DNA from: Exobasidium rhododendri
Lineage: Eukaryota; Basidiomycota; Exobasidiomycetes; Exobasidiales; Exobasidiaceae
Length of the DNA: 64,000 bases
Assembly (NCBI GenBank): GCA_026210745.1
Contig: CP110631.1
Span: forward strand, 1,922,001 to 1,986,000
Direction: 5' to 3'
The notes beneath the pieces are model-generated. The model searched no databases. It was not told the DNA's origin and saw only the letters and a program-made list of their open reading frames with translations. Of this stretch, positions 54,819 through 64,000 are shown piece after piece. Numbering within the stretch: position 1 is the stretch's first letter; the number at the start of each line of letters is the position of its first letter. The translations under genes and the position numbers were made by a program.

Positions 54819-57251
54819 CTAGTCGACGTCCATCTCAGCTTGCTCTTCGCCCTCTTTGGGGGCTTCTTGCTTGGTTGATTCAGTAGGTGGGGGAGCTGCT
54901 GTTTTTGGCTTTGGCTTGTTGATGATGGGATTGCAAGTATAAAGAACGTCGTCACGCTGTTTGTTCATGTCTGCCACTGTGATTCTTGGGTTGACGTTCT
55001 TCGGCTGTTCCTGCACGCGGATCAAGTTGTCGCTCAGCCACTTTTCGACAGTTGCGCACTTTTCGACGACCTTCGTCTTGTCGTCATCGCTCAAATGGTC
55101 GTACTTTGCGTTACCTCCTTGCACTGCCTCGTTGAAGGTGGCAATAGTATCTCGGAGTGCGCTGGCGGCCTTTGGTCTGTCTTCGTTTTCTCTCCATCGT
55201 AGCATGACTGGGTCACCGATCTTATGAAGAGATGCGAGCCTTTGGACGTACTCCGACTTCTTTGCCTCTTCTCCTTCGTCGGAGTAAAGCCATTCTTCCT
55301 GTTCGTTGAGAGCTTTCAAGTAGGCGTCCTTTTCAGAGGCTTGAATGTAGACCTTGTATCGCTCGTCAACCTTTGATCGTTGATCGTAGATGAACTCTTC
55401 CAAGGCGTTCTTGCGGTCTTCTGTGTCGAGAACGAGTTTATCGCTAGCGTACATGCTACCTTCCTTTTCCTTGTACTCGGCTACGATGCTTGAATCTCTC
55501 GTGTTGAGCCCGGCGACGACGGGCAGATCACCTTTACGCTGCATCTTCTTGACCATCTTCTTCTCAGTCTTGGGAGCAGCTGGCGCGCCGTCAGTACCGC
55601 CATCTGCTGGTGCAGCACTGGCATCGACTGCGACGGCAACATCTTCTTCCTTTTCCACCTCCTCCACAACATAGGCGCTTTCAAAGTTGAGAACACCGTG
55701 CAAGTTCAAACGGGCTTTCACCTTGACTATCGAGTGGTCTCCCTGTGCATTGGGTGTAACGCCTTTGATTTGGAATCGACCGATCCATGGATTCGTACCT
55801 GCTGGCAGTTGCTCTGGATTGGAGTAGTATGCTTCAATCGCAAACGGCTCCTTTCGGTAGAACGTCAAAATCTTCGTCGAAGGAATCGGATTGTTGGGGT
55901 TGAAGACCACCAGCTCCGTCTCTTCATCCACATCAGGCACCTTCTCCCACGTAACTTTGATTGGGTACATGCTAGAGTCGTGCACCTGGAATTCTCGTAC
56001 TCGGAAAACTGGCGACAGAATGGCACAAGCCAAAGTGCATCCTCTTGCGACGGCTTCATCTTGATTCGAGGTAAAGGACAATTGCTTTCCGAAGAACTCG
56101 GAGACTCTTTCCTTGAGAGCAGGCAATCGACTGCTGCCTCCGACCATTTCGACGCTATGAATTTGGTCCTTTGTCAATCCAGCTTGTTCAAGAGCTTCTT
56201 GAAGAGGAAGAGTGACCTTTTCCAACAACGGAGCAACAAGAGCTTCGAATTCCTCCCTCTTTAATTGCGAAGATGCATCAATGTCCTCCATAAGCGACTC
56301 AACATTCAAAGGGGCGACCGCATTCGCGGATAGAACCTTCTTCAATCTCTCGCATCCAGCAGCCAGTCGGAACATGGCCTTGGGATTGCCAAGAACATCG
56401 ACCTTATATTTTCCCTTGAATTCTTCCGCGAAATGTTCCAGAAGAGCTCGATCGAAGTTTCTACCACCAAAGTGACGATCTGCTGCTGTTCCCATGACAG
56501 TCAATTGACCCTTGGAAAAGGCGACGACGGCAACCTGGTAAGACGAGTGTCCGAAGTCGCAAAAGACGACATATCGTGGTTCTTCTGCTTCTGGCAAGTC
56601 AGTCTTTGTGATTCCGTATCCAAGAGCGGCGGCGGTTGTGTCGTTCATTAATCGCAGAGGATTGAGTCCAGCAATATCAGCGGCGTCGAGCATAGCTCGT
56701 CTTTGTACATCGGTGAACCAGCTGGGAACTGAAATGACAACGTCGCTCACACCGCTTCCACCCAATTCTTTCGAAGCGGTATCACGAAGTTTTCCCAAGT
56801 ACATTCCCATCAATTGTGTCGCTGAGAAGACTTGTTCTTCTCCAGCAAATCGAACCTTGACACCGACTTCACCTTTTGCATCCACAAGTTCAGCGTTGAT
56901 GAAATCCTTCTCAAATTCTTGAATGTCTCTATCTTGAAATGTTCGACCGACCAATCTCTTCAGGGACCCGATTGTGTTCTTGAAGTTGGATGTTTGCATC
57001 GTCGCTGCAGCCTCCCCCAAGGCTCTACTCTTTTGTCCAAAGGACACAAGGGAGGGTGTCTGTCGATTGGAGACCTCATTGGCAAGCCTGCAGATATATT
57101 AAATCGAAGACCATGTCAGTAAGAAGCCATCTTTCCCACCACCTAGCAAGAACTTCTCTGGCAACAGCACTCACACATCCACACCTCGAGACCTTGCCGC
57201 TCCGATCTTACTGCTTGAATTGCCGACATCGATACCGACGGTAGATGCCAT
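54819..57251 (-). CDS. SSE1: Hsp110-family nucleotide exchange factor SSE1
   Basis: Two exons, 57175-57251 and 54819-57087; 781 residues. Sse1/Hsp110 is a cytosolic Hsp70 relative that exchanges nucleotide on Hsp70 and holds unfolded clients. The first exon encodes MASTVGIDVGNSSSKIGAAR (the phosphate-1 loop of the actin-like ATPase); splicing joins it to LANEVSNRQTPSLVSFGQK. Further blocks: VISVPSWFTDVQRRAMLDAA, LRLMNDTTAAALGYGI, VVFCDFGHSSYQVAV (where canonical Hsp70 has DLGGGT), VEMVGGSSRLPALKE. A beta domain with an acidic Ala-rich insert and a long helical C-terminal domain follow; the tail is acidic and ends in EMDVD. The 87-nt intron sits immediately after residue 26. Shares a divergent 446-bp region with the RWD gene that carries heat-shock-element-like motifs. 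Confidence 0.95.
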
Positions 57252-57435
57252 CTTGTCCTTTATACGATCTATTGAGACTTTAGAACAAAAGCGAGTGACA
57301 GATCTGTACTGGTAAACGGTGAAGGAAAAACGTCGAATCGATCTTGTTCAAGCCTATATGTCAAATTTTTTTTTTGCTATATCGGTCTTTCTTTTCCTTC
57401 TCTTCCAGTTACGGCCCAAAATGTTGACCCTCTGT

Positions 57436-57460
57436 GTTCTTGAATTCGCGAGTGTCTTCC
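57436..57460. promoter_or_regulatory. Heat-shock-element-like motif, inverted type
   Basis: TTC-TT-GAA at 57437-57444 is a perfect two-unit inverted nTTCnnGAAn element. A further nTTCn at 57456-57460 falls on the same 5-bp register. Located about 185-210 bp upstream of SSE1. Confidence 0.5.
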
Positions 57461-57474
57461 ACGCCTCCCTTAGA

Positions 57475-57497
57475 GAAAATAATGGAAATGCCTGGAA
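57475..57497. promoter_or_regulatory. Heat-shock-element-like motif, step type
   Basis: Three GAA triplets start at 57475, 57485 and 57495, each separated by exactly seven bases. This is the 'step' arrangement of heat shock elements known from yeast Hsf1 targets. It is about 225-245 bp upstream of the SSE1 start, and 200 bp upstream of the RWD gene. Confidence 0.55.
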
Positions 57498-57697
57498 GCT
57501 CCGTCACTTGTGAAATATCATGCACCTGAAGAGCCACATGGCCAGGTTTTCGAATTGCTCGCGCCCTGTCCTCACTCTTACGTAACACAGTCGCTGTCCC
57601 CTCTGTGCCATAGTATGTATACTGCATCGCTATACGTACTGCACTATACTCTGATTTCAGAATCGTCGGTACGGGCTGCTTCCCACAGGGGCATGGG

Positions 57698-58849
57698 ATG
57701 TCGATGGTCAGGCCAATTGCTCCCCTCCTCCCACCCGAAGATCTTGCTGACCAGATATCAACCATCGAGGTGCTCCTCTCCATCTACAATGGCAGCACAA
57801 ATATACTTGACAATGAAAGGGGAGAAGAGGAAGATGCTATCCTGACGCTGGACAATTACAATGCGATTCGGAATTTAGCTGAATTCTTGTCGTTGCCAAT
57901 CGAGTCTATGGGACAAGGGAAGAGCGTTACGTTGAGAGATGCATTACCCGCAGCGATTCAACTCGGTCTGAAGCTTGAACCGTTGCGAGGTACACTTGAT
58001 GAAAAAGATGATGACGAGGAAGTAGAAGGAGCAAGGAAGAAGAGTGACGATAATGCCGCTACGAGGAGTTTGAAAGCCTCATCGAAAGCAAAGTCACTCG
58101 TCTTGAACGTGAACTTCGTCCTTAGAAGACTGCACAGTGATACACAGAAAGGTAAATCAGAACACAAGCTGGAGCCGAGGTGGAACTTGTTGCATGCAGA
58201 TTGGTTAAGTAGATCAGCCTATGAAGCCGTTTGTCGCACAGCAAAGGAAGTGAAATGGGAGGGCGAGGATGGGGCAGGATACATCATGAATGTCATTGAA
58301 GCCATCTCCGAAGCGTCTCTTGATCATATACAAGCATCCCTCAATGGACACGTCATATCGGACACAATAGCGACAACCACTACACAGGCCAGTTCATCTT
58401 CAAATCGAGTGCTTCGAACTTGGCATCTTCTTGTTTCGCTTTCTATGAAGGACAAGCGGAGAGACCTCGTCTCCTGTGCTCATCGTTATGATTTGTCCGG
58501 CTTCGTCCTAGCTGGCAAGCCTGGTTTGGTTGTGCTGGAGTGTCCGATCACCAGGACGACTGCAGATGCAACAAAGCTGATCGATACGTACTGGTCCGAT
58601 ATAAAGACTACCTCATGGTCAGATCTACCACCTGCTAGTAAGAAAGTGACTGAAAAGCTTCGCGAGGAAGATGTTGAGCGCTGCTTCAACGACATCCGAG
58701 AAATTACTGGTATCAGTGAGCTGGGCGGCATTGAAGTGGAAGAAGGCGGAAGGGTGGCCAGGAATGATCTGGACAAGGTCAGAGCCTGGCTTAGAGATCA
58801 TGGTTGCATCGATCAACTGGATATCGTACTTGGAAAGGAGGCACAATGA
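57698..58849 (+). CDS. RWD-domain protein with DUF1115 (RWDD2 type)
   Basis: Single exon, 383 residues, ATG at 57698 (a second in-frame ATG follows two codons later). The N-terminal part opens with LLPPEDLADQISTIEVLLSI, the start of an RWD fold, then LTLDNYNAIRNLAEFL. The C-terminal half (RTWHLLVSLSMKDKRRDL, YDLSGFVLAGKPGLVVLECP, ITGISELGGIEVEEGG) matches the DUF1115 region that accompanies RWD in RWDD2-family proteins. The RWD part carries an acidic/Lys-rich insert of about 40 residues. RWD domains generally mediate protein contacts with GCN2-, ubiquitin- or SUMO-related partners; no specific function is known for this family. Convergent with the PH gene, 153 bp between stops. Confidence 0.8.
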   Translation: MSMVRPIAPLLPPEDLADQISTIEVLLSIYNGSTNILDNERGEEEDAILTLDNYNAIRNLAEFLSLPIESMGQGKSVTLRDALPAAIQLGLKLEPLRGTLDEKDDDEEVEGARKKSDDNAATRSLKASSKAKSLVLNVNFVLRRLHSDTQKGKSEHKLEPRWNLLHADWLSRSAYEAVCRTAKEVKWEGEDGAGYIMNVIEAISEASLDHIQASLNGHVISDTIATTTTQASSSSNRVLRTWHLLVSLSMKDKRRDLVSCAHRYDLSGFVLAGKPGLVVLECPITRTTADATKLIDTYWSDIKTTSWSDLPPASKKVTEKLREEDVERCFNDIREITGISELGGIEVEEGGRVARNDLDKVRAWLRDHGCIDQLDIVLGKEAQ

Positions 58850-59002
58850 CGGCTCAAACATGCACAGCATCCCATCGCATTTGTACTATTATATAATCTA
58901 ATGAGGGGGTAAAAGGGGGACAGGTACCGGGGTATATGTACTGGCACCGTTCTTAACGAGGGCCACGACGAAAACAATTACATGGGAGACTCCTGCCCCC
59001 TT

Positions 59003-62000
59003 CTACTTTTTGCGCGGTCCGAAGCTGACAGAAAAAGGTCCAACGAGGTCTCTCTTTGACGATGCATTCGTCATCGGCATCGCAAATTGACCGCCGCCTT
59101 GAGTGCCTACTCCTCCCGCCGTTCCCAGTCCCACCGGCATAGGATGGAGGTGTTGTTGTTGTTGTTGTGGGGGCGGTGGTGGTTGAGTCATGGGCTGAGA
59201 CCATCCTCCTGCTGCGGATCGCGGTAGATGCGGTATGGGCAACGCTTGGTGGGCCTTCTTGCCTACAACAGCACTAGGCCCAGCTGCTGGAGGAAGTGGC
59301 GGCGCTTGTATCATGGGAACAGTGAAGGCTCCATTTCGGTTCATGTCGCTCATTCCACCCAAATGTCGGCTTTTGATGCTGAACAGATCGGCAATCTCAT
59401 GCTCGAGTGCTCTTTTCGCCTCTCTGATCTTGCCCACATCCTCAAACATGCCACTGACCTCCTTGCTCAGCACCTTCTTCAACTCTTCGGCATGCGTCTC
59501 GACGTTGTGACGGAGCATCTCCCTCGCAGCTCCATGGACAGCCTCTACAAGTCTACCGTTCTGATCTGCCGTTTTTTGAAGGACGTCGTTTGCCATCTGT
59601 TTGATGATCTGATCCGTCGACGCCTTTTGAGCAGCGTCCATCTCTCGCTGTGAATTGATCGCCGTCACGAGCGACTCGATGGCAGACTTTGGGTCCATCT
59701 CCTTCTGTCGATTCGCCATCTCTGCCTCTTGCACGGCCTTCTCTTCCTGTAGTCTTGCGAGGATGACGGAAACCAACTCAGTCTTTTCCTTTTCCCGTAG
59801 CAGCAGCAGTCTCTCTTCTCGCTCTTCGTCCTCCTTCCGTTTGGCAATCTCTCTGGCTGCTTCCATGTCGATAAGCTCCCTCGCCCTCTTCTTCTCCTCT
59901 TCTTTCTTTTCCAGGAGGTGCTTTAGAATCTCTTCCACGGCCAAGGCTAACGCGCCTCCTCCTGCTCCTACACTCATCCCCTTCACTGCGTTCTGCAACG
60001 TCTCTGCTGTGATGTCGCTGTCGACTGACGTTGATGTTTGATGACCAGAGGACCTTGAACTCTTTGCCGTTCGTGAGCTGTCTGTCGCAGTCGCACCAGA
60101 TGGCCGTCCAGTGGAAGGAGGCAGTGTGCTCACATCGTCCTGGTCTTGCTCTTCTCCCTTTCCCTTTCCCTCTCCGCCTCCTCCTCCTCCATCACTGCCC
60201 TTGATCCACTGAATGAGCTTCTGCACGGCCGCAGTGCCCGCTCCTACTTCTGCTGCCTTCTTGATCGCTTCTCGAAGCTCGATCTCGTCACCCTTTTCGA
60301 CGGCTTCCTTGATCTTGTCCGCGTGCGCCTTCGGTACCTCCTCGTACTGTTCAAATCTACCCGTCTTTTCATCCATCTGATGCGACCCCTCTTCAGGCTT
60401 GCCTTGGCTCCTCTGACGCTCCTTGTACTTTTCATACTCATGCATTCCAGCACTGATCAGAGCGGCCCCACCAGCAGCAGCGGCCAGTCTACCCAAATTG
60501 GACGTCACAAGAGCTTCCCTTCTTCTCGATCTACCGTCTGCTTTCTTGACTTCCTTCGCCTTCTTCTTGTCCGTCTCTTTGATCGTGCCTGATCGATTCC
60601 AGACATCTTCGTTGCGTATCGGCGCAGGGGAACACTCCGCATGCCACGTACGAGTGCCGCTTCGCTTAATATTGGTCGATGGCCCGGGACTGCTGATAGG
60701 AGCTGGAGCATCCACTCCAAGCGCCATCGCGTCGACAGAGGCTGGTGGAGGTGGCATCACATCGAAGCCGAGCCCCGCTGCTGGCAAGATCCCTTCCATT
60801 CTGCTGGGCTGTATCGGCGTCGGAGGCGTGAAAGAGCTCATACCCCCTGGCATTCTGCGTGCTCCACTCGGTCCACCCGCTGCTGCTGCTGCTGCTCCTG
60901 CTCCCGTTTCTGCTTTTACTTCTGCCTCGATTGAGTTTGCCGGAAGTAGATTGGGCGCAATAACGTCACTCGCTGCGAGGGACAGAGTCGGCATCATCGC
61001 CACACTGCCTCCCCTTGAGACGCCTGTGGCGACATTCCCCGTCTTGATGGCATTCAACTCTTCATGCAATTGCGTGACACCTAAAGCCAGGGTCCTCCAT
61101 TCCTTGCTTCGATTGACCACGTCCTTCTCCAACCACAGATTGAGCTCGTTCAGATAGTGAGCAATCTGGAGTTGTTGCTTTTCCTGTTCTTGACGAGCTC
61201 GATCATTGTCTTTGATTGCATTCAGGACGGCAACCAGTTCTGCATTCCTCGCCACTTTGTCTTCTACCGCCGGTGTCTGAATAGCCTGTGAAGAGTATGC
61301 ATTGGAGTATGACGAGGCTCCTTTGCTCGATGCTTGCTTTCGGGGAATAATACGAATGGGTCCATCAGCAGGGACAGTCGTGTATGTCAACGCTCGATCT
61401 CGCACAATGACAGCGGCGGAGCTTCGACTGTCTGCAGTCTCCTCTACTACCACAGCCAGATCCCGTGTCTTCTCGTGATCGTCCGCCCCCTTCCCACTGA
61501 TGACGCTGTCTCTGAATTCTTGGGCGGACGTCTTGTCGGGAGCAATGCCCACTTTCTTCAACACCGTAGTGGTGGATATCGCCCTCTCCTCCTTGCCACC
61601 TTTTTGCATGACAGTAGATCGACTAATGTGAGTAGCACCGCTCCAGGATGGTCTTTGGCTCGCACTGTCGCTTGGCACGAGCTCTTCCTGCTCTACACTC
61701 GTCCAGCCAAACTCTGCATCGCTTCGAGGAGACCTGGGTCCAAAGTCGTCTTCAGTCGTCGCTGTCCCCTTGAAGCCATCATTGCTCGAAGGAGCAGAGC
61801 CCTTCACTGTCGTGTGACTTTCTCGTCCGAATGTCGAGGGCCTCGCCGCACCGTCGTCATCTACGAAGCTTCTCTTCTTCTTTGGCTGCTGTTCCTGCTT
61901 TCCGCTTGACACTAACTTCACACTGGATTGACTGATGATTTCCTCATGCAGACTCTGCTTTGCTGACAGTGCGGTGATCCTATCGTACGCACTATCTGCC

Positions 62001-64000
62001 GACGTTGCAACCGTTCCAGTCGGCACCACCCTTCGTGCCCAGGAAGCTGCTCTCTGCAGCGATGCATTCGATTCATCGGCAGTCGAGCGTGCGCTCTGCA
62101 TACGCTCGGGAAGCACAGTAGCCTCCCTTGACTGTGTCGCTCCCGAACCAAGGGTGTCCCTGCGGGGAAATGAGAAGGAATTCAACATGGGCACAACATT
62201 CCACCCTCCTCATACCAATGACACTACACTCACGATATCGCGCTGACCCACTGGACTCGATCAGTCGCTGACTCGACGGCCATCCTCTCCACTCCATCCT
62301 CAAAGACGACTTGCCAAGGACAGATGCGATTCAAGCCCTGTTCTTTCGCTATCTTTGCGCCAATGTCTTCCGAGCTACTGGTGTGATTTGGCCCTGCCAC
62401 AGAGTGCACCTCTCGACAAGCTACCAGATCCAGCACAATACTCATTCGACCACCACCTGCAGGAATCCAGCTCAGAGCAATCGTAGAAGGCAACAGGACG
62501 GCTTGCGCACGCTGCCAGGTCGCCTTGGTGGAATGGACGTTGAGGTAAAAGATGAAGCCTGTCCGAAGTGGCTTCGCGCCCGCTTGTCCCGATAGTCCAA
62601 TGCTACACTCCGTGTCTATCAGCAGATTGCTGCCATTCTCCGTCATTTGCCGAAAGGAGCGAGTCGTGCCCAACGACTTGGCGCTCAACACGCTCTCTCG
62701 ATCGTCTTTCTTTGCATCTTCTCCTCTTTTCTGGTCGTCTTTTCCTTTCTCCTGATCTCGCGGAGGAGGACTGGGCAGTGCGCGTTGACGGGACGGAGAA
62801 GGAAATTCACTCCCTCGAATCACTCGCGCATCGTCGACGCCGTTACTTGCTCTACTCGATGTTAGTGCAGTCATGGATCGGATCATGTCGCTCTTTCCTG
62901 GACCGCTGGAACTGGACTTCTTCCTCTCTCTCGATTCGTATCCCCCATCAATGGCTTCCTGTGAGAAATCCAACGAGGCCTTGAGGCTGATCGGTCCGTC
63001 CAAGGGCAATGTTTTGACGCCCCTTTTGAACGCAGAGGTGCTGCTTCTCTTCTTCGCGCTCACTTCCCGCACCGTCGAGGGAAAACCCGTATTCTCTTCG
63101 TCTTCCAGAGTAGTGGGGAAACTCTCTCCATCGTCGTTAGCACTGCAGAAGACATCGATCACTTCGTCCGTACCCACGCCTGTCCCCATCAAGTCCCGTC
63201 TACGCATGCTCTGTCTTGCCATGGGATGCACGCCGAGCTTGCCTTGATTGGCCACGAGCACAGAAGAGCGCCCATGCAAAGCAAGGCTCGCAGGTGGACT
63301 CTCGATCTGGTTGCTGTTGACGAATGTAGAGCAGAGGACATCCTTCCTGTACTGCACCTTGACAAGCGAGGTAGGTGTCGTGTGTCGACTGGCCAATTTA
63401 GGGCTATTTGATTCGTAAAAGTGGATCAAGTCTTTCGCTTTCTTTGGCGTGTCTAGTTTCACCAAGGACATCTTCCTGTCTGGACTGTCTGCCAACTTGG
63501 CACGTAGGGCAGGTCGCAGGGCTTTCGTTGGCGACGGAAGAATATCATCCTTGGCCGGAGGGGTAGGGGGCACGTCCTCGTAAGCTTGAAAGGCGGCCTT
63601 GGTCGGTGTCTGAAAGTAATCTGATTTGACCTGTGCAGTTTTCTGATCTTCTCTCGGAAGAGTAGGGGCATCCACCAGCTCTTCTACTACGCTAGTATGC
63701 ACCCCCTTGATTGGTGAAGACGGTTCATCGTAGGACACGACACTGGTCTCACCCGTCATGTCAGTCATCAATCTCCTCAAAAGTGGTGGTCGACTGCTCG
63801 TCTTTCCCTTTGGACCTCCCGCTTTACCGTAATGGAAGGGTAGACCGTCTTCGCTTTCGCTAGGCAGGCCGGGCGATGTGAGGCTGCCAGGTGAATCCAA
63901 CGGATAGTCTGCACGACTCCAGTACGTGGATGTGGACCCCTGCACAGAAGAAGAGAGGTGACTGCTTTGATTAGGCGAAGTCGTCAAACACTTTTCGGCG
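59003..64000 (-). CDS. PH-domain coiled-coil protein (5' end outside window)
   Basis: Two exons seen, 62234 to beyond 64000 and 59003-62159; at least 1640 residues. No start codon is visible: the frame is open to the window edge and the only M-like codon there is TTG. The first exon is Ser/Pro/Lys-rich, then forms a PH domain (TGFIFYLNVHSTKATWQRAQ, IALSWIPAGGG, ICPWQVVFEDGVERMAV, VQWVSAIS) whose end is completed by the splice. The second exon holds disordered sequence, a Gly/Ala-rich hydrophobic patch near GRLAAAAGGAALISAGM, and a long charged coiled coil (about plus-strand 59650-59950), then EIADLFSIKSRHLGG and a Pro/Gln-rich tail ending RKK. It is probably a membrane-associated scaffold at the cell cortex; this is inference. 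I do not recognise a named homologue. Confidence 0.75.

Larger units (their letters stand above)
57252..57697. promoter_or_regulatory. Divergent promoter of SSE1 and the RWD/DUF1115 gene
   Basis: 446 bp between divergent starts. It contains two heat-shock-element-like arrays (57436-57460 and 57475-57497), annotated separately, roughly midway between the genes. Confidence 0.7.

Noticed and set aside
1-64000. tRNA or rRNA genes, transposons, CRISPR arrays, attachment sites
   Set aside because: No B-box-like GGTTCGAnTCC, long terminal or inverted repeats, transposase or reverse-transcriptase motifs, or spaced direct repeats were seen by eye. A tRNAscan or repeat search would be decisive.
1-64000. 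A functionally linked gene cluster or novel multi-gene system
   Set aside because: The genes belong to unrelated housekeeping and signalling pathways on mixed strands. Shared promoters are the only local coupling I can support.

Overview
This is eukaryotic nuclear DNA from a fungus, most probably a basidiomycete. Genes lie on both strands without operons. Coding regions are interrupted by short GT-AG introns; the 33 that I could place are about 60-109 nt long. The proteins are fungal (Msb2 signalling mucin, Zn2Cys6 regulator, Ugo1, Rgp1, Sse1, 115-kDa-class NAD-glutamate dehydrogenase). The low intron number per gene (0-6, several multi-kilobase genes with none) fits Ustilaginomycotina better than intron-rich agaricomycetes or tremellomycetes, but that placement is an inference.

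I count 19 protein genes, 18 complete and one cut by the right edge. Left to right: TALE homeobox regulator (-), BTB protein (-), checkpoint kinase CHK1 (+), mitochondrial Phe-tRNA synthetase (-), CDCA7-like zinc-finger protein (+), RGP1 (+), UBR1 (-), DUF2433 phosphoesterase-like protein with an RGG tail (-), MSB2 (+), UGO1 (+), ALG2 (-), formate/nitrite-family transporter (-), JLP2/CCDC25 homologue (-), Aurora kinase (+), GDH2 (-), large Zn2Cys6 factor (-), SSE1/Hsp110 (-), RWD/DUF1115 protein (+), PH-domain coiled-coil protein (-, 5' end outside the window).

Exon structures were built by hand from splice sites, reading frame and family conservation; every joined model sums to a whole number of codons. 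The most informative reconstructions are ALG2 (six exons, including a 22-nt micro-exon that restores a C-terminal membrane helix), JLP2 (25-nt first exon) and GDH2 (five introns, all in the 5' third).

The genes are mostly housekeeping and signalling genes: cell cycle (CHK1, Aurora, CDCA7-like), proteostasis (UBR1, SSE1), membrane traffic and glycosylation (RGP1, ALG2), mitochondria (UGO1, Phe-tRNA synthetase) and MAPK-pathway sensing (MSB2). They are not a pathway cluster. I saw no tRNA or rRNA gene, transposon, CRISPR array or secondary-metabolite cluster. Noteworthy signals are a pair of MluI cell-cycle boxes before CHK1, heat-shock-element-like arrays between SSE1 and its neighbour, a 12-bp gap between the convergent stop codons of CHK1 and the tRNA synthetase, a stopless 3n intron in the CDCA7-like gene, a long upstream ORF whose stop overlaps the MSB2 start, and a G-quadruplex-capable repeat upstream of the homeobox gene. 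I did not find a convincing new multi-gene system.
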